64,000 nucleotides of DNA from Kibdelosporangium persicum (GTDB lineage Bacteria; Actinomycetota; Actinomycetes; Mycobacteriales; Pseudonocardiaceae), in NCBI RefSeq assembly GCF_013280595.1, contig NZ_JAAATY010000001.1, positions 811,987 through 875,986 of the forward strand, read 5' to 3'. Each line of letters opens with the position of its first letter. Positions within the stretch are counted from its first letter, which is position 1. The translations under genes were made by a program, and so were the position numbers. Under the pieces are notes generated by a model. The model saw nothing but the letters and a program-made list of their open reading frames with translations. It did not search any database and had not been told where the DNA came from. Below are positions 45,091 through 56,560 of this stretch, piece by piece.

Positions 45091-46505
45091 TGCCGGTCCA
45101 GCGCCGCAATCAGTTCGCCACCGAGCGCGGTGACGTCACCGGCACCCATGGTCAGGACGAGATCGCCGTCCTTGACCAACGAGGCGACCAGCCCGGGCAC
45201 CTTGTCGAACGCGGGCTCGTAGTGCACCTGCTCCTTCGGCAACGGCACGGCGTCGGCGATCAGCGCGCCGCTGACGCCCGGCTCCGGCACTTCCCGCGCC
45301 CCGAACACGTCCAGCACCACCACTTCGTCGGCCAGCGCGAGCGCCTCACCGAACTCCTTGGCGAACGTGCGGGTCCGTGAGTACAGGTGCGGCTGGAACA
45401 CGACGAGCACCCGTCCGCCCACGGCCGCGGGACGCACCGCCCGCAGCTGCGCGGCGACCTCAGTCGGGTGGTGGGCGTAGTCGTCGTAGACGCGTACGCC
45501 CCGCGAACGGCCCTTGAACTCGAACCGCCGGCGGACACCGCCGAACGCGGCGATGCCTTCCAGCAGGCCCTCCAGCGGCGCACCGAGCTCGAGCCCGGCC
45601 AGCAGCGCGGCCAGCCCGTTGGCGGCCATGTGCTCGCCCGGCACCGCGATGCCGACCTCGATCTCCTTGCCCGCCAAGGAGATCACCGCACGGCCTGCGC
45701 CGTCGACCGGGTCGTACGACAGCAGCTTGGCCGCGTCGTCGCCTTCCGCGTTCCGGCCGTACCGCCGTACGCGCAGGCCACGAGCCTCGGCACGCAGCGC
45801 GAGCGCGGCGGCGCCCGGGTCGTCGGCGCACACGATCAGCACGCCGTCCGGGTTCAGCCGATCCACAAAGGATTCGAAGACCGCGGCGTACGCCTCGGGC
45901 GTGCCGTGGTGGTCGAGGTGGTCCGCCTCGACGTTGGTCACCACCGCGACCGACGGCGAGAACACCAGGAACGAGCCGTCGCTCTCGTCCGCCTCGGCGA
46001 CGAAGATCCCGCCGGTCCCCTGGTGCGCGTTCGCGCCGGATTCGTTGAGGTCACCGCCGATCGCGAACGACGGGTCCAGACGGCAGTGTTGCAGTGCGAC
46101 GGTCAGCATCGACGTGGTCGACGTTTTGCCGTGCGTGCCGGCGATGCACGCGACCCGGTGACCGACCATCAGCCCGGCCAGCGCCTCCGACCGGTGCAGC
46201 ACGGTGATCCCGCGCCGCCGCGCCTCGACCAGTTCCGGATTGTCCTCTTTGATCGCCGTGGACACGACGACCGCGGTCGGCCCCTCCTCGAACAGGTCCA
46301 GGTTCGTCGCGGTCTGGCCGACCGCGATCCTGGCGCCCTGCGCGCGCAACGCGAGGAAGGTCCGCGACTCCTTCGCGTCCGAACCGGACACGTGCAGGCC
46401 ACGGGCCAGCAGGATCCGCGCGATGCCGCTCATCCCGGCGCCACCGACGCCGACCAGGTGCGCGCGCTCCAGCACGGCCGGGGTGTTGAGAGTTCCGCTC
46501 GTCAC
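45087..46505 (-). CDS. murC: UDP-N-acetylmuramate-L-alanine ligase
   Basis: The cytoplasmic ligase adding L-Ala to UDP-MurNAc, 472 residues. The N-terminal Rossmann motif [14 protein letters not shown], Mur ligase P-loop [13 protein letters not shown], the central [12 protein letters not shown] and [10 protein letters not shown] are all characteristic of MurC. The GTG at 46505 overlaps the murG stop in a GTGA arrangement. Upstream frame sequence is unrelated. Confidence 0.96.
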   Translation of the reverse strand: MTSGTLNTPAVLERAHLVGVGGAGMSGIARILLARGLHVSGSDAKESRTFLALRAQGARIAVGQTATNLDLFEEGPTAVVVSTAIKEDNPELVEARRRGITVLHRSEALAGLMVGHRVACIAGTHGKTSTTSMLTVALQHCRLDPSFAIGGDLNESGANAHQGTGGIFVAEADESDGSFLVFSPSVAVVTNVEADHLDHHGTPEAYAAVFESFVDRLNPDGVLIVCADDPGAAALALRAEARGLRVRRYGRNAEGDDAAKLLSYDPVDGAGRAVISLAGKEIEVGIAVPGEHMAANGLAALLAGLELGAPLEGLLEGIAAFGGVRRRFEFKGRSRGVRVYDDYAHHPTEVAAQLRAVRPAAVGGRVLVVFQPHLYSRTRTFAKEFGEALALADEVVVLDVFGAREVPEPGVSGALIADAVPLPKEQVHYEPAFDKVPGLVASLVKDGDLVLTMGAGDVTALGGELIAALDRQ

Positions 46506-47611
46506 TTGCCCACCACGTCCAGCACCATCTTGGCCAGCACGTCCGCCGCCGAGCCGTGCCCGGTGCTCTGCGCGGCGGCACCCATCGCGCCCAGCCTGCG
46601 CGGGTTGGTCAGCAACGGCAACAGGGTCTCTTTGACCTTCTCCGGGTTCAGTTCGGCGTCCGGGATCATGATCGCGCCGCCCGCGGTGACCACGGGACGG
46701 CAGTTGAACGCCTGCTCGCCGTTGCCGATCGGCAGCGGGACGTACACCGCGGGCAGCCCGACGGCGGAAACCTCGGCCACGGTCATCGCGCCGGACCGGC
46801 ACAGCACCGCGTCGGCCGCCGCGTAGGCGAGGTCCATCCGCTCCAGGTACGACACGGGCACGTACGGCGGTGCACCCGGGATCTGCTGGACCGCCAGCGA
46901 GTGCTTCGGGCCGTGCGCGTGCAGCACACCGATCCCGGCCCTGGCGAACTCGCTCGCCAGCGGCGCCACCGCGTTGTTGATCGACCCGGCGCCCTGCGAA
47001 CCACCGAACACCAGCAGCGTCGGCGCGTGCGGGTGCAGGCCGAAGAACTGGCGCGCCTCGTCGCGCAGCGCCTGACGATCCAGCTCCGAGATCGACGCGC
47101 GCAGCGGGATGCCGATCACCTCGGCGTTGTTCAGGCCCGAGTCCGGCACGGCTGCGGCGACCTTGGCCGCGTACCGGGCACCGACCTTGTTGGCCAGCCC
47201 GGCGCGGGCGTTCGCCTCGTGCACCACGATCGGCGTACGGCCACGCGCGGCCAGGTAGGCCGGCAGCGCCACGTATCCGCCGAAGCCGACGACCACGTCC
47301 GCACCGACACGGTCGAGCACAGCGCGGGTCTGCTTGATCGCCCGTCGCACGTTCAGCGGCAGCTTGAGCAGGTCCATCGTGGGCTTACGCGGCATCGGCA
47401 CCGGCGGGATCATCTCCAACTGGTAGCCACGCGCCGGCACGATCCTGCCCTCGAGGCCGCGTTGCGTGCCCAGGGCGACGACCCGGGCGTCCGGCCGGGC
47501 ACGCATCACCGCGTCGGCCAACGCGAGTGCCGGTTCGATGTGCCCGGCCGTGCCCCCACCGGCCACCACGACACACGGTCCCTGGTTAATGACGTCCTCC
47601 TTCGTCCGCAC
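46502..47611 (-). CDS. murG: UDP-GlcNAc:undecaprenyl-PP-MurNAc-pentapeptide transferase
   Basis: The membrane-associated GT28 glycosyltransferase making lipid II. Motifs are [20 protein letters not shown] at the N-terminus, [26 protein letters not shown] and [21 protein letters not shown]. The conventional start is GTG at 47611, which has no ribosome binding site and overlaps ftsW by 26 nt. A strong AAGGAGG lies 5 nt before an ATT codon at 47590, seven codons further in, that overlaps the ftsW stop by one base. ATT may be the true, rare start. Confidence 0.94.
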   Translation of the reverse strand: MRTKEDVINQGPCVVVAGGGTAGHIEPALALADAVMRARPDARVVALGTQRGLEGRIVPARGYQLEMIPPVPMPRKPTMDLLKLPLNVRRAIKQTRAVLDRVGADVVVGFGGYVALPAYLAARGRTPIVVHEANARAGLANKVGARYAAKVAAAVPDSGLNNAEVIGIPLRASISELDRQALRDEARQFFGLHPHAPTLLVFGGSQGAGSINNAVAPLASEFARAGIGVLHAHGPKHSLAVQQIPGAPPYVPVSYLERMDLAYAAADAVLCRSGAMTVAEVSAVGLPAVYVPLPIGNGEQAFNCRPVVTAGGAIMIPDAELNPEKVKETLLPLLTNPRRLGAMGAAAQSTGHGSAADVLAKMVLDVVGK

Positions 47612-49055
47612 GGGGATGGCCGGTGCGGCCTCGCGCCGAACGGCGACGGTGTTCCGGAACCGGAACGCTACGACGAGTCCTGCGACGCTCGTGCAGCTGA
47701 CGCTCCGCCGTGCCTGTCCGCCGCGTGGCCGGTTCACGGCGTCCGGCCGTTCGTGGCGGCGTGGACGGGCGCACCGGCTTGCGCTTCTGCGGCGGGTTGT
47801 ACACGTCGGGGGCGGGCAGCTTCATGAGCCGGCCGAACCGACCTGGTCCCTGCGAGCGTAGTGCGGCCACCGATTCGGGTTCATGGCGAGCACAGTTAGC
47901 GAGGATGCCGAACACGAACATGGTGACCACGATCGAGCTGCCACCGGCGGAAATCATCGGCAGCGTGATCCCGGTGACGGGCAGCAGGCCCACCACGTAG
48001 GCGATGTTGATCGCGGCCTGGCCGACCAGCCACACCGTCAGGGTGGCGGCCACCATCCGGATCCACGGGTCGATGTTGCGGGCCGCGATCCGCAGGCCCA
48101 CCACGGCCAGCATGGCGAACAGGCCCAGCACCAGCGCACAGCCCAGGAACCCCAGCTCCTCGCCGATCAGCGCGAAGATGAAGTCGTTGTGCACGTTGGG
48201 CAGGTACTCCCATTTCGACTGCCCCTGGCCGAGTCCCTTGCCGAACAGGCCGCCGTCGGCCAGCGCGTACTTCGCCTGCAGGCCCTGCAACCCCTTGCCG
48301 CTGGGATCGGCCTCGGGGTTGAGGAACGTCAGCACGCGGGCGAGCCGGTACCCCTCGTTCAGCGACAGCACCACGACACCCGCGACACCGCCGATCGCGG
48401 CCGCGCCGAACAGCCGCATCGGCGCACCCGCGAACCACAGCAGCGCGAACAACACGACGATCAACGTGACCGTGCCGCCGAGGTCGGGCTGCATCATGAC
48501 CAGCGCGAACATCAGCAGCGCGACCGGGACCAGCGGTACGAGCAGATGCCGGTACTGGTGCAGCAGCGCCTTCTTCTGCACCAGCACGTACGCGCCCCAC
48601 AGCACCAGCGCGAGCTTCGCGACCTCGATCGGCTGGAACGAGATCGGGCCGACCACGAACCAGCTGCGGGCGCCGTAGAACTCCTTGCCGACGATCAGGA
48701 CCAGCACAAGCATGGCGAAGCACACGGCCAGCGCGGGCGCGGAGAACTGGCGCATCAGCCGCAACGGCATCCGCAGCGCGATCCAGAACGCCACCGACCC
48801 GATCGCCACGAACAGCAGCTGCTTCTTGAAGACCGTGTACACCGACGGGCCGGTGTCCAACGAGACGACTGAACTCGCCGACAGCACCATCACCAGGCCG
48901 AGCACGGTCAGCAGACCGAACACCGCGAGCACGAGGTGGAAGCTGGCCAGCGGACGGCCGAGCCAGGCGGTCAGGACGGTCAACAGGCCGGCACGCTTGC
49001 GCCGGTCCTGCCGGGCGCGTTTACGTTCCTCGGCCGAACTGAGGGTGGCTGTCAT
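47586..49055 (-). CDS. ftsW: Peptidoglycan glycosyltransferase FtsW (SEDS family)
   Basis: A 489-residue SEDS polymerase with ten transmembrane segments that polymerises lipid II at the septum together with FtsI. The typical sequence VLSASSV follows the first helix. The catalytic-loop region is seen in [19 protein letters not shown], and the late [19 protein letters not shown] motif is present. A basic, disordered C-terminal tail of about 95 residues is longer than in many homologues. The gene lies 15 nt after murD. Confidence 0.96.
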   Translation of the reverse strand: MTATLSSAEERKRARQDRRKRAGLLTVLTAWLGRPLASFHLVLAVFGLLTVLGLVMVLSASSVVSLDTGPSVYTVFKKQLLFVAIGSVAFWIALRMPLRLMRQFSAPALAVCFAMLVLVLIVGKEFYGARSWFVVGPISFQPIEVAKLALVLWGAYVLVQKKALLHQYRHLLVPLVPVALLMFALVMMQPDLGGTVTLIVVLFALLWFAGAPMRLFGAAAIGGVAGVVVLSLNEGYRLARVLTFLNPEADPSGKGLQGLQAKYALADGGLFGKGLGQGQSKWEYLPNVHNDFIFALIGEELGFLGCALVLGLFAMLAVVGLRIAARNIDPWIRMVAATLTVWLVGQAAINIAYVVGLLPVTGITLPMISAGGSSIVVTMFVFGILANCARHEPESVAALRSQGPGRFGRLMKLPAPDVYNPPQKRKPVRPSTPPRTAGRREPATRRTGTAERQLHERRRTRRSVPVPEHRRRSARGRTGHPRADEGGRH

Positions 49056-49070
49056 CGCAGTGCCTCCCTG

Positions 49071-50396
49071 TCACGCCGATGCCTGGACTGCTTTCGTGAA
49101 CGCCTCGCCGCGGTGCACGTAGCTGGAGAACATGTCGTGCGACTTCGCCGCGGGCGCCAGCAGTACGACGTCGCCAGGGCGTGCCAGTTCCCGGGCCGCA
49201 CGAACCGCTGCAGTCATGGGCTCATCGTCTCCTGAACCGAGCCGCTTGACGGGGACCTCAGGCGCGTGTCGCCCCATGGCTTGCGCGAAAACCTCCTGAT
49301 CAGCGCCCAGCAGCACGACACCGCGCAGCCTGCCTGCCACGCTCGCGACCAGCTCGTCGACCTCGGCGCCGTGCAGCAGACCGCCCGCGATCCAGACGAC
49401 GCGGTCGTACGCCATGAGCGACCCGCCTGCGGCGTGGGTGTTCGTGGCTTTGGAGTCGTTGACGTACGCGACTCCGTCGATCTCGCCGACAAACTGCACG
49501 CGGTGCGGTGGGGGTTGGTAGTTCCGCAGTCCCTCGCGGACGGCTTCCGGCGTCACGCCGTAGGCCCTGGCGAGGGCTGCGGCGGCGAGGGCGTTGGAGA
49601 CGTTGTGCGGGCCGGGTGGGCGGACCTCGTCGACCGGGCACATCCGCGTGCCGTCGTCGACGAGCCAGCCGTCGACCACCCCGAACCTGTTCGGCCCCGG
49701 CTCTCCCACGGTGAAGCCTTCGCCGCCGTCGGCCAGTTGGACCGACCATTCGTCGTCGGCGTTGTAGATCCGGGTCTTCGCGCCTCGGTAGATCTTGGCC
49801 TTGGCGGCGGCGTACTCCTCCACCGTGCCGTGCCATTCGAGGTGGTCCTCGGCGAGGTTGAGCACCACGGCCGCGTCGACCGCCAGCGAGGTCTGCCAGT
49901 ACAGCTGGTAGCTCGACAGCTCGACGGCCAGCACGTCATAGCCGTCGCGGACGGCGTCGATCACCGGGAGACCGACGTTGCCGCACGCCACGGCCTTCGC
50001 GCCGGACGCGAGCAGGATCGATTCGAGCATGCCGACGGTGGTGGTCTTGCCGTCCGTCCCGGTCACCGCCAGCCACGCCTGACCCGGCGACAACCGCTGC
50101 GACAGTCGCCAGGCCAGCTCCACCTCACCGATGACCTCGATGCCCATCGAGGCCGCGGCCACGAGCAACGGGCTCGCCGGTTTCCAGCCGGGGCTGGTCA
50201 CCACCAGATCGGTCCCCGGAGGCGGTTGCGTCAGGCCAGGCCGGGCCATGTCGCCGAAGTCCGTCAACGCCTCGGGACGGCCGTCGGTGACGGTCACGAC
50301 GGCACCGAGCTCGGCCAGCGCGGCCACGGTCGACCGCCCGGTCACCCCCGCTCCCGCGACCAGGACGTTGCGGTCCCGCCACTCAGCCGTTGCCAC
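49071..50396 (-). CDS. murD: UDP-N-acetylmuramoyl-L-alanine-D-glutamate ligase
   Basis: A 441-residue Mur ligase adding D-Glu. It has the N-terminal [17 protein letters not shown] Rossmann motif, P-loop [24 protein letters not shown], and the C-terminal substrate motif [13 protein letters not shown] typical of MurD. The GTG at 50396 is in the position expected from homologues and overlaps the end of mraY by 14 nt. No strong ribosome binding site is seen, consistent with coupling. Confidence 0.95.
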   Translation of the reverse strand: MATAEWRDRNVLVAGAGVTGRSTVAALAELGAVVTVTDGRPEALTDFGDMARPGLTQPPPGTDLVVTSPGWKPASPLLVAAASMGIEVIGEVELAWRLSQRLSPGQAWLAVTGTDGKTTTVGMLESILLASGAKAVACGNVGLPVIDAVRDGYDVLAVELSSYQLYWQTSLAVDAAVVLNLAEDHLEWHGTVEEYAAAKAKIYRGAKTRIYNADDEWSVQLADGGEGFTVGEPGPNRFGVVDGWLVDDGTRMCPVDEVRPPGPHNVSNALAAAALARAYGVTPEAVREGLRNYQPPPHRVQFVGEIDGVAYVNDSKATNTHAAGGSLMAYDRVVWIAGGLLHGAEVDELVASVAGRLRGVVLLGADQEVFAQAMGRHAPEVPVKRLGSGDDEPMTAAVRAARELARPGDVVLLAPAAKSHDMFSSYVHRGEAFTKAVQASA

Positions 50397-51468
50397 TTGC
50401 CGCCAGCCACTCGCTGTAGAACAACCCGAGGCCGAACATCGCGCACACGCCACCCAGCAGCCAGAACCGGATGATCACCGTGGTCTCCGCCCAGCCGGCC
50501 AGCTCGAAGTGGTGGTGGAACGGCGCCATCCGGAAAATCCGCCTGCCGGTCGTGCGGAAGATCGCGATCTGCAGGATCACCGACAGCATCTCCACCGCGA
50601 AGATACCGCCGATCACGATCATCAGCAGCTCGGTGCGGGTCATCATGGACAGGCCCGCGACCAGGCCACCCAGCGCCAGCGACCCCGTGTCACCCATGAA
50701 GATCTTGGCGGGCGCGGCGTTCCACCACAGGAAGCCGATGCACGCGCCCATCGCCGCGGCGGCCACGATCGCGAGGTCGAGCGGGTCGCGGGTGTCGTAG
50801 CAGGCCGGGCCCAGCGACGTCGAACAGTCGTTACGCAGCTGCCAGAAGCAGATGACCACGTACGTGCCGAAGACCATGGCCGCGGAGCCGCCGGCGAGGC
50901 CGTCCAGGCCGTCGGTGAAGTTCACCGCGTTCGACCAGGCACCGATGATGCCGTAGCAGAACACCACGAACCCGACCGTGCCGAACGAGATGAACGAGAT
51001 GTCCCGGATGAAGGACAGGTTCGGCGACGCCGGGCTCAGGCCGTTCTCGTCGACGAACCGCAGCGCCAGGATGGCGAACGAGACGCCGACGACGAGCTGG
51101 CCGACCAGCTTGGCCGTCTTGTTCAGGCCCAGGTTGCGCTGCTTGCGGATCTTGATGAAGTCGTCGAGGAAGCCGACCAGGCCGAGGCCGGTGGTCAGCA
51201 TCATCACCAGCCAGCCGGAGGCGGTCGGCGACTCGTCCCGGCCCAACAGCATGTTCACGCCGTAGGAGCCGAGGTAGCCGGCCCACATGGCGATCATGAT
51301 CGCCACGCCGCCCATGGTCGGGGTACCGCGCTTGGACTTGTGCCCCTGCGGGCCTTCCTCCCGGATCTCCTGCCCGAAGCCCTGCCTGGAGAACAGCTTG
51401 ATCAGGTAGGGCGTGAACAGGATGGAGATCACCAGCGCGATCGCGCCGGCGATACCGATGCCGATCAC
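50383..51468 (-). CDS. mraY: Phospho-N-acetylmuramoyl-pentapeptide transferase
   Basis: The integral membrane enzyme making lipid I, 361 residues with about ten transmembrane helices. Conserved cytoplasmic loops are [24 protein letters not shown] (catalytic Asp region), [12 protein letters not shown] and APFHHHFEL. The GTG at 51468 overlaps the murF stop in a GTGA arrangement, with GGAGGACG just upstream. Confidence 0.96.
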   Translation of the reverse strand: MIGIGIAGAIALVISILFTPYLIKLFSRQGFGQEIREEGPQGHKSKRGTPTMGGVAIMIAMWAGYLGSYGVNMLLGRDESPTASGWLVMMLTTGLGLVGFLDDFIKIRKQRNLGLNKTAKLVGQLVVGVSFAILALRFVDENGLSPASPNLSFIRDISFISFGTVGFVVFCYGIIGAWSNAVNFTDGLDGLAGGSAAMVFGTYVVICFWQLRNDCSTSLGPACYDTRDPLDLAIVAAAAMGACIGFLWWNAAPAKIFMGDTGSLALGGLVAGLSMMTRTELLMIVIGGIFAVEMLSVILQIAIFRTTGRRIFRMAPFHHHFELAGWAETTVIIRFWLLGGVCAMFGLGLFYSEWLAASGNG

Positions 51469-52907
51469 TTGACGTCCTCCAGGAGGGCGTCGGCGACCCA
51501 CCACAGCGCCTCGGACTTCGAGGCCTTGACGAGCACGACGTCGCCAGGTCGCAATTCGCTTCGAAGCAGCGCCACGGCCGCGTCGACATCCGGCACCAGC
51601 ACGGATTCCTCTCCCCACGAGCCTTCGAGGTGGGCGCCCTGGTGCATGGCCCGCGCCTGGTCACCCACCACCACGAGCCGATTGATGTCCAGCCGGACCG
51701 CGAGCCGGCCGATCTCGTCGTGCGCGGTGACGTGCTCAGGACCGAGCTCGGCCATCAGCCCCAGCACCGCCCAGGTGCGGCGGCCGCCCTGCCTGGCCAT
51801 CTCGGCAAGGCTCTTCAACGCGGCCTTGACCGACTCGGGGTTGGCGTTGTACGAGTCGTTCACGACCGTCACGCCGTCCGGCCGGGTCGTGACGTCCATG
51901 CGGCGCGCGGACACGCGCTTGGCCTGTGACAGCCACTCGGCGGCCTGCGCGGGCGTCGCGCCGAGTTCCAACGCGACAGCGGCGGCGGTCAGCGCGTTGC
52001 CGACGTGATGCGGCCCGTGCAGCGCCAGCTTCACCTCGGCGGCGCCGTGCGGCGTCACGAGCCGGAAGGTGGCCCGTGCCTCGCTGTCCAGCACCACGTT
52101 CTCGGCGCGGACTTGCGCGTCGGCGCTCTCGCCGACGAACACGACCCTGGCCTTCGTGCGGGTGGCCATCGCCTTCACCAGCGGATCGTCCGCGTTGAGG
52201 ATCGCGACACCGTCCTCGGGAAGCGCTTCGACGAGCTCGCCCTTGGCCTTGGCGATGCCTTCCCGGGAACCGAACTCGCCGACATGCGCGGAGCCGACGT
52301 TCAGCACGGCACCGATCCGCGGCGGCGCGACCTCGGTCAGCGCAGCGATGTGCCCCGGTCCACGGGCGGACAGTTCGAGCGCCAGGTACTTGGTCTGCTC
52401 GTCGGCCCGCAGCACGGTCCACGGGTGGCCGAGTTCGTTGTTGAACGAGCCAGGCGGCGCGACCGTCGGTCCCATCGGCTCGAGCACCTGCGCGATCAGG
52501 TCCTTGGTCGAGGTCTTGCCGGACGAACCGGTGACGCCGACGATCGTCAGCCCGGGAAGCCGGTCCACGACATAACGCGCGAGCGCGGCCAAACCGGCCA
52601 GGACCGCGGCACCGGAACCGTCCTTGTCACCGGTCAGCACCATCGCGCGGCGATGCGCGTCGGTGACCGGCGGCACGATCACCGCGGGCGCGTCGACCTC
52701 ACGCGCCGCGAGCGTCAGCCGCGCCCCGGACGACTTCGCGAAGTCGTGCCCGTCCACTTTCAGGCCCGGCATGGCCACGAACAGGCCGTCCGGTGTGACC
52801 TTGCGGGAGTCGAACTCGACCGGGCCGGTGACCACGACGCCGGGTTCGACGTTGTGCAGCCTGCCACCGACCGCTTCGGCGATCTGTCCGGCGGTCAACG
52901 GGATCAC
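51465..52907 (-). CDS. murF: UDP-MurNAc-tripeptide-D-Ala-D-Ala ligase
   Basis: A 480-residue Mur ligase completing the pentapeptide precursor. The P-loop is [25 protein letters not shown] and [10 protein letters not shown] are MurF-type motifs. Its ATG overlaps the murE stop by 4 nt and its stop overlaps the mraY start by 4 nt. Confidence 0.96.
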   Translation of the reverse strand: MIPLTAGQIAEAVGGRLHNVEPGVVVTGPVEFDSRKVTPDGLFVAMPGLKVDGHDFAKSSGARLTLAAREVDAPAVIVPPVTDAHRRAMVLTGDKDGSGAAVLAGLAALARYVVDRLPGLTIVGVTGSSGKTSTKDLIAQVLEPMGPTVAPPGSFNNELGHPWTVLRADEQTKYLALELSARGPGHIAALTEVAPPRIGAVLNVGSAHVGEFGSREGIAKAKGELVEALPEDGVAILNADDPLVKAMATRTKARVVFVGESADAQVRAENVVLDSEARATFRLVTPHGAAEVKLALHGPHHVGNALTAAAVALELGATPAQAAEWLSQAKRVSARRMDVTTRPDGVTVVNDSYNANPESVKAALKSLAEMARQGGRRTWAVLGLMAELGPEHVTAHDEIGRLAVRLDINRLVVVGDQARAMHQGAHLEGSWGEESVLVPDVDAAVALLRSELRPGDVVLVKASKSEALWWVADALLEDVK

Positions 52908-54400
52908 AGGCTCACCTCACGGATCGCGGCCGAGAGCTCGTCCCGGTCGGAGAACGGGTGCACGACGCCGGCGATCTCCTGGCCGGTCTCATGGCCCTTG
53001 CCGGCGACCACTACGGCGTCGCCTGGTTTCGCCTCGGCGACGGCGGCCACGATCGCCGCACGCCGGTCGCCGATCTCCCGCACGTGACCGCGGCCGTCGG
53101 CGGCCATGGCGCCGTCGACCATCGCCCGGCGGATCGCGGCGGGGTCCTCGCTACGGGGGTTGTCGTCGGTGACGATCAGTACGTCGCTGCGGATCGCGGC
53201 CTCCCTGCCCATCAACGGCCGCTTCGCCGCGTCGCGGTCGCCACCGCAGCCGAGCACCGTGATCACACGGCCGGTCGTCTTCGCGCGGATCGCGTCCAAG
53301 GCGAGCGCGACCGCCGCCGGTTTGTGTGAGTAGTCGACGACCGCCGTGAACCGCTGGCCCAGCGCGACGCGTTCCATCCGGCCGGGGACCTGGACCTCGC
53401 CGAGGCCACGGGCGATCGCGTCCGGCTCGATCCCGGACACCGTCAGGCACGCGGCCGCCAGCAGCGCGTTGGCCACGTTGAACGCGCCCGGCATCGGGAG
53501 CCGCACGGGGAACCGCACGCCGGGGCCGTGCACGGTGAACGTCTGCTCGCCGTCGATGGACGAGGTCAGGTCCGTGGCGGTCCAGTCGGCGCCGCGTTCC
53601 GTGGCCACGGTGATGGTGTCCGCCTTGACCAGGCGCGCGCCCCACTCACCGTCGACGTTGACGACCTCCTTGGTGGACCGGCCGTCGAACAGCAGCGCCT
53701 TGGCCTGGAAGTAGTCCTCCATGTCCCGGTGGAAGTCCAGGTGGTCCTGCGACAGGTTGGTGAAGGCGCCGACCGAGAACCGCGTGCCGCCGGCCCGGCC
53801 CAGCGACAGGGCGTGGCTGGAGACCTCCATCGGCACGTGTGTGACGCCACGTTCGACCATCACCGCGAACAGGGCCTGGAGGTCCGGCGCCTCCGGCGTG
53901 GTGAACGCGCTCGCCAGGCGTTCGCCCGCGATCCGCGTCTCCACCGTGCCGACAAGACCAGTCGTGTGCCCGGCGGCCCTCAGGCCGGCGTCGAGCATGT
54001 ACGTCGTGGTGGTCTTGCCGGACGTGCCGGTCACGCCGAGCACGGACAAGCGCAACGACGGTTCGCCGTAGATCCATGCGGCGACGGACCCGAGCACGCC
54101 ACGCGGGTCCTTGTGGACGAGGACCGGGACGTCCACGTCCGCCAGCATCCCGGCGCCCTTGCGGTCCGTGAGGATCGCGACGGCGCCGGAGGCCACAGCG
54201 GCAGCGGCGAACTCGGCGCCGTGCACGCGCGCACCGGGCAACGCGGCGAAGAGGTCGCCGGGCCGCACGTGCTGGGCACGCAGGGTGGCACCGGTGACCA
54301 TCCCGTCCAAGTCGCCATGGGCGGGGTGTGCGTCCGCACGGGCCACGAGCGTGGTCAATGGGACGGGTTCTGTTCTGGCAGGGCGGGGCGGCGCGTTCAC
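52904..54400 (-). CDS. murE: UDP-MurNAc-L-Ala-D-Glu-meso-DAP ligase
   Basis: A 498-residue Mur ligase adding the third stem-peptide residue. The P-loop is VTGTSGKTTTTYML. The specificity motif DNPRSEDP marks a meso-diaminopimelate enzyme, so the organism has DAP-type peptidoglycan. The GTG at 54400 was chosen because GAGGG precedes it by seven bases; a GTG at 54427 is an alternative. A 156-nt gap separates it from ftsI, the largest within mraZ-ftsQ after the mraZ-rsmH gap region. Confidence 0.95.
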   Translation of the reverse strand: MNAPPRPARTEPVPLTTLVARADAHPAHGDLDGMVTGATLRAQHVRPGDLFAALPGARVHGAEFAAAAVASGAVAILTDRKGAGMLADVDVPVLVHKDPRGVLGSVAAWIYGEPSLRLSVLGVTGTSGKTTTTYMLDAGLRAAGHTTGLVGTVETRIAGERLASAFTTPEAPDLQALFAVMVERGVTHVPMEVSSHALSLGRAGGTRFSVGAFTNLSQDHLDFHRDMEDYFQAKALLFDGRSTKEVVNVDGEWGARLVKADTITVATERGADWTATDLTSSIDGEQTFTVHGPGVRFPVRLPMPGAFNVANALLAAACLTVSGIEPDAIARGLGEVQVPGRMERVALGQRFTAVVDYSHKPAAVALALDAIRAKTTGRVITVLGCGGDRDAAKRPLMGREAAIRSDVLIVTDDNPRSEDPAAIRRAMVDGAMAADGRGHVREIGDRRAAIVAAVAEAKPGDAVVVAGKGHETGQEIAGVVHPFSDRDELSAAIREVSL

Positions 54401-54556
54401 AGCCTTGCCCTCGAGCTTCGCGGGCACGCGCGAGAGGCTACCTTCGAGCGTTCGGCCGCCACCCGGCGGTGCACCCACAGTGGATCTCCGGATCGTGCTA
54501 GGCCACACCTGAGCGGCGCACCGCCTGGGCAATGCGCCGTCCGCATCGCCGGTGTC

Positions 54557-56560
54557 TCAGCTCAGCGTCAGCGGCACGATCGGCGACTGTTCCGGCGAGA
54601 GCGGCAGGTTGAAGCGCTGGGCCAGGTACGAGGCGATGTCGTGGAACAGCGGCGCGGCCGTCTTGCCGTTCTCGCCGCCGTAGTAGTCCGGCTTGTCGAT
54701 CATGATGCCGACCACGAACCGCGGGTTGTCCGCGGGCAGGATTCCGGCGAACGTGATCCAGTACAGGCTGTTGCTGTACCGGCCGGTCGCCGGGTCGACC
54801 TGCTGGGCGGTGCCGGTCTTGCCGGAGATCTGGAACCCGTTGAGCGCCGCGGGGACACCCGTGCCGCTCTGCCCGTCCCTTGGCGACTTCTGGACGACCG
54901 CGCGCAGCATGTCCTTGACGGTGTTCGCGGTCTGCTCGCTGACCACCCGGACGCCCTCCGGGCGCGGCTCCTCCCGCCTGGCGCCGTCACGGTCGATCGT
55001 GGACCTGATGATCCGCGGCGGGACGCGGACGCCGCCGTTGGCGATCGCCTGGTACATCCCGGCCATCTGCAGCACGGTCATCGAAAGGCCCTGGCCGATC
55101 GGCAGGTTGCCGAACGTCGACCCGGACCACTGCTTGCGTTCCGGTACCGACCCGGCGCTCTCCCCGGGCAGTCCGACGCCGGTCTTCTGGCCGAGACCGA
55201 ACTTCCTCAGCATCTCGGCGTACCGGTCCGGGCCTACCTGCTCGGCCAGCATCAGCGTGCCGACGTTGGAGGACTTGGCGAAGATGCCCGTGGTGGTCAT
55301 CGTGAGCGGGCCATGCGGCCACGCGTCCTCGATGGTCCGGTCGGCGACCTTGTGCGAGCCCAGGACCCTATGGGTGCTGTCGGGTTTGGTGACGCCGTCC
55401 TCGATCGCGGCGGCCGCGGTCACCACCTTGTTCACCGAGCCGGGCTCGTACGGCGTGGTCACCGCCGGGTTGCCGGTCGCCTGCGGGTTGCCGTAACCGT
55501 TGGGTCCCCTGGGGTCCGACGGGTCGAAGCTCTTGTCGTTGGCCAGCGCGTACACCTCGCCGGTGTGCGCGTCCAGCACGACCGCGGATCCGCCGCTCGC
55601 TTTGGTCTGCGCGACGTACGCGGTGAGTTTCTGCTGCACGTCGTACTGCACGTCGGCGTCGATGGTCAGCTCGATGTCCGAGCCGTCCTTGGCCTGCCGC
55701 ACATTGCGCTCCGTACCCGGGATGACCACGCCGTCGGTGCCTTCCGCGGTGTCCACGGTCTGGCTGCCCGGTTCACCGGCCAGTTCGGCGTCCCGGTCGT
55801 TCTCCATCCCGAACAGGCCGTGCACGTTGTGCTTGCTGCGGTCCTTGTCGTCGCTGCGCCAGTTCGCGTAGCCGAGGATGTTGGACGCGAGCGTGCCGCC
55901 CGGGTACTCGCGGCGGGACTGCGGCTCGGAGATGATCTCCTTGTACTTCTTGCGGATCTCGCGTTCCTGCGCCGGCAGCACGTCGCGGACCAGGGTGGTG
56001 TAGCCGTCCGACCGCATCCTGGTGAGCAGGTCGTTCTCGTCGACCTGGTCGCCGAGCACCGACTTGATCTTCGCGGCGATCTCCTTGATCCGCGACTCGT
56101 AGTCGATCTTGTTCTTCTCGTACTCGGCCCTGACCACCCTCGGCACCCAGGCCAGCGCGCGGGTTTCCACGCTGAACGCCAGCTTCACGCCGTTGCGGTC
56201 GATGATGTCGCCGCGGTCGGCCGGGATCGCCAGCGTCAGCGAACGCTGCTTGTCCGCGCGGACCGACAACGCCTCGGCTTCGATGCCCTGCAACTGGACC
56301 AACCGCACACCGGCCGCGATCAGCGCGGCGATCAGCACGAACCGCACCGTGACGATCCGCAGCCTCGGGTTGGCCAGCCGGCGCCTGCGGCGCGCCAGCG
56401 GCCCACGCCGCTGCGCCTTGGGCGGCGCGGGTCTGCGGGCGGGCGGGCGCTTCGGCTTGCCGGCCGGGCGGTGCTGCACCGCCTGGCGTTGCGCCGCCTG
56501 ACGCGGCTTGGCCTTCGGGGCCGGCTTGCGCCGGGACGGCGGGATCCACTCGTCGGGCAT
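54557..56560 (-). CDS. ftsI: Septal penicillin-binding protein FtsI (PBP3 type)
   Basis: A 667-residue class B PBP. A basic Pro/Arg-rich cytoplasmic N-terminus of about 70 residues precedes one transmembrane helix (IVTVRFVLIAALIAAGVRLV), the pedestal domain (RGDIIDRNG) and the transpeptidase domain with active-site motifs SVNK, SSN and KTGTAQ. It has no PASTA domain. It crosslinks septal peptidoglycan as the partner of FtsW. The ATG overlaps the ftsL-like stop by one base (TGATG). Confidence 0.95.
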   Translation of the reverse strand: MPDEWIPPSRRKPAPKAKPRQAAQRQAVQHRPAGKPKRPPARRPAPPKAQRRGPLARRRRRLANPRLRIVTVRFVLIAALIAAGVRLVQLQGIEAEALSVRADKQRSLTLAIPADRGDIIDRNGVKLAFSVETRALAWVPRVVRAEYEKNKIDYESRIKEIAAKIKSVLGDQVDENDLLTRMRSDGYTTLVRDVLPAQEREIRKKYKEIISEPQSRREYPGGTLASNILGYANWRSDDKDRSKHNVHGLFGMENDRDAELAGEPGSQTVDTAEGTDGVVIPGTERNVRQAKDGSDIELTIDADVQYDVQQKLTAYVAQTKASGGSAVVLDAHTGEVYALANDKSFDPSDPRGPNGYGNPQATGNPAVTTPYEPGSVNKVVTAAAAIEDGVTKPDSTHRVLGSHKVADRTIEDAWPHGPLTMTTTGIFAKSSNVGTLMLAEQVGPDRYAEMLRKFGLGQKTGVGLPGESAGSVPERKQWSGSTFGNLPIGQGLSMTVLQMAGMYQAIANGGVRVPPRIIRSTIDRDGARREEPRPEGVRVVSEQTANTVKDMLRAVVQKSPRDGQSGTGVPAALNGFQISGKTGTAQQVDPATGRYSNSLYWITFAGILPADNPRFVVGIMIDKPDYYGGENGKTAAPLFHDIASYLAQRFNLPLSPEQSPIVPLTLS

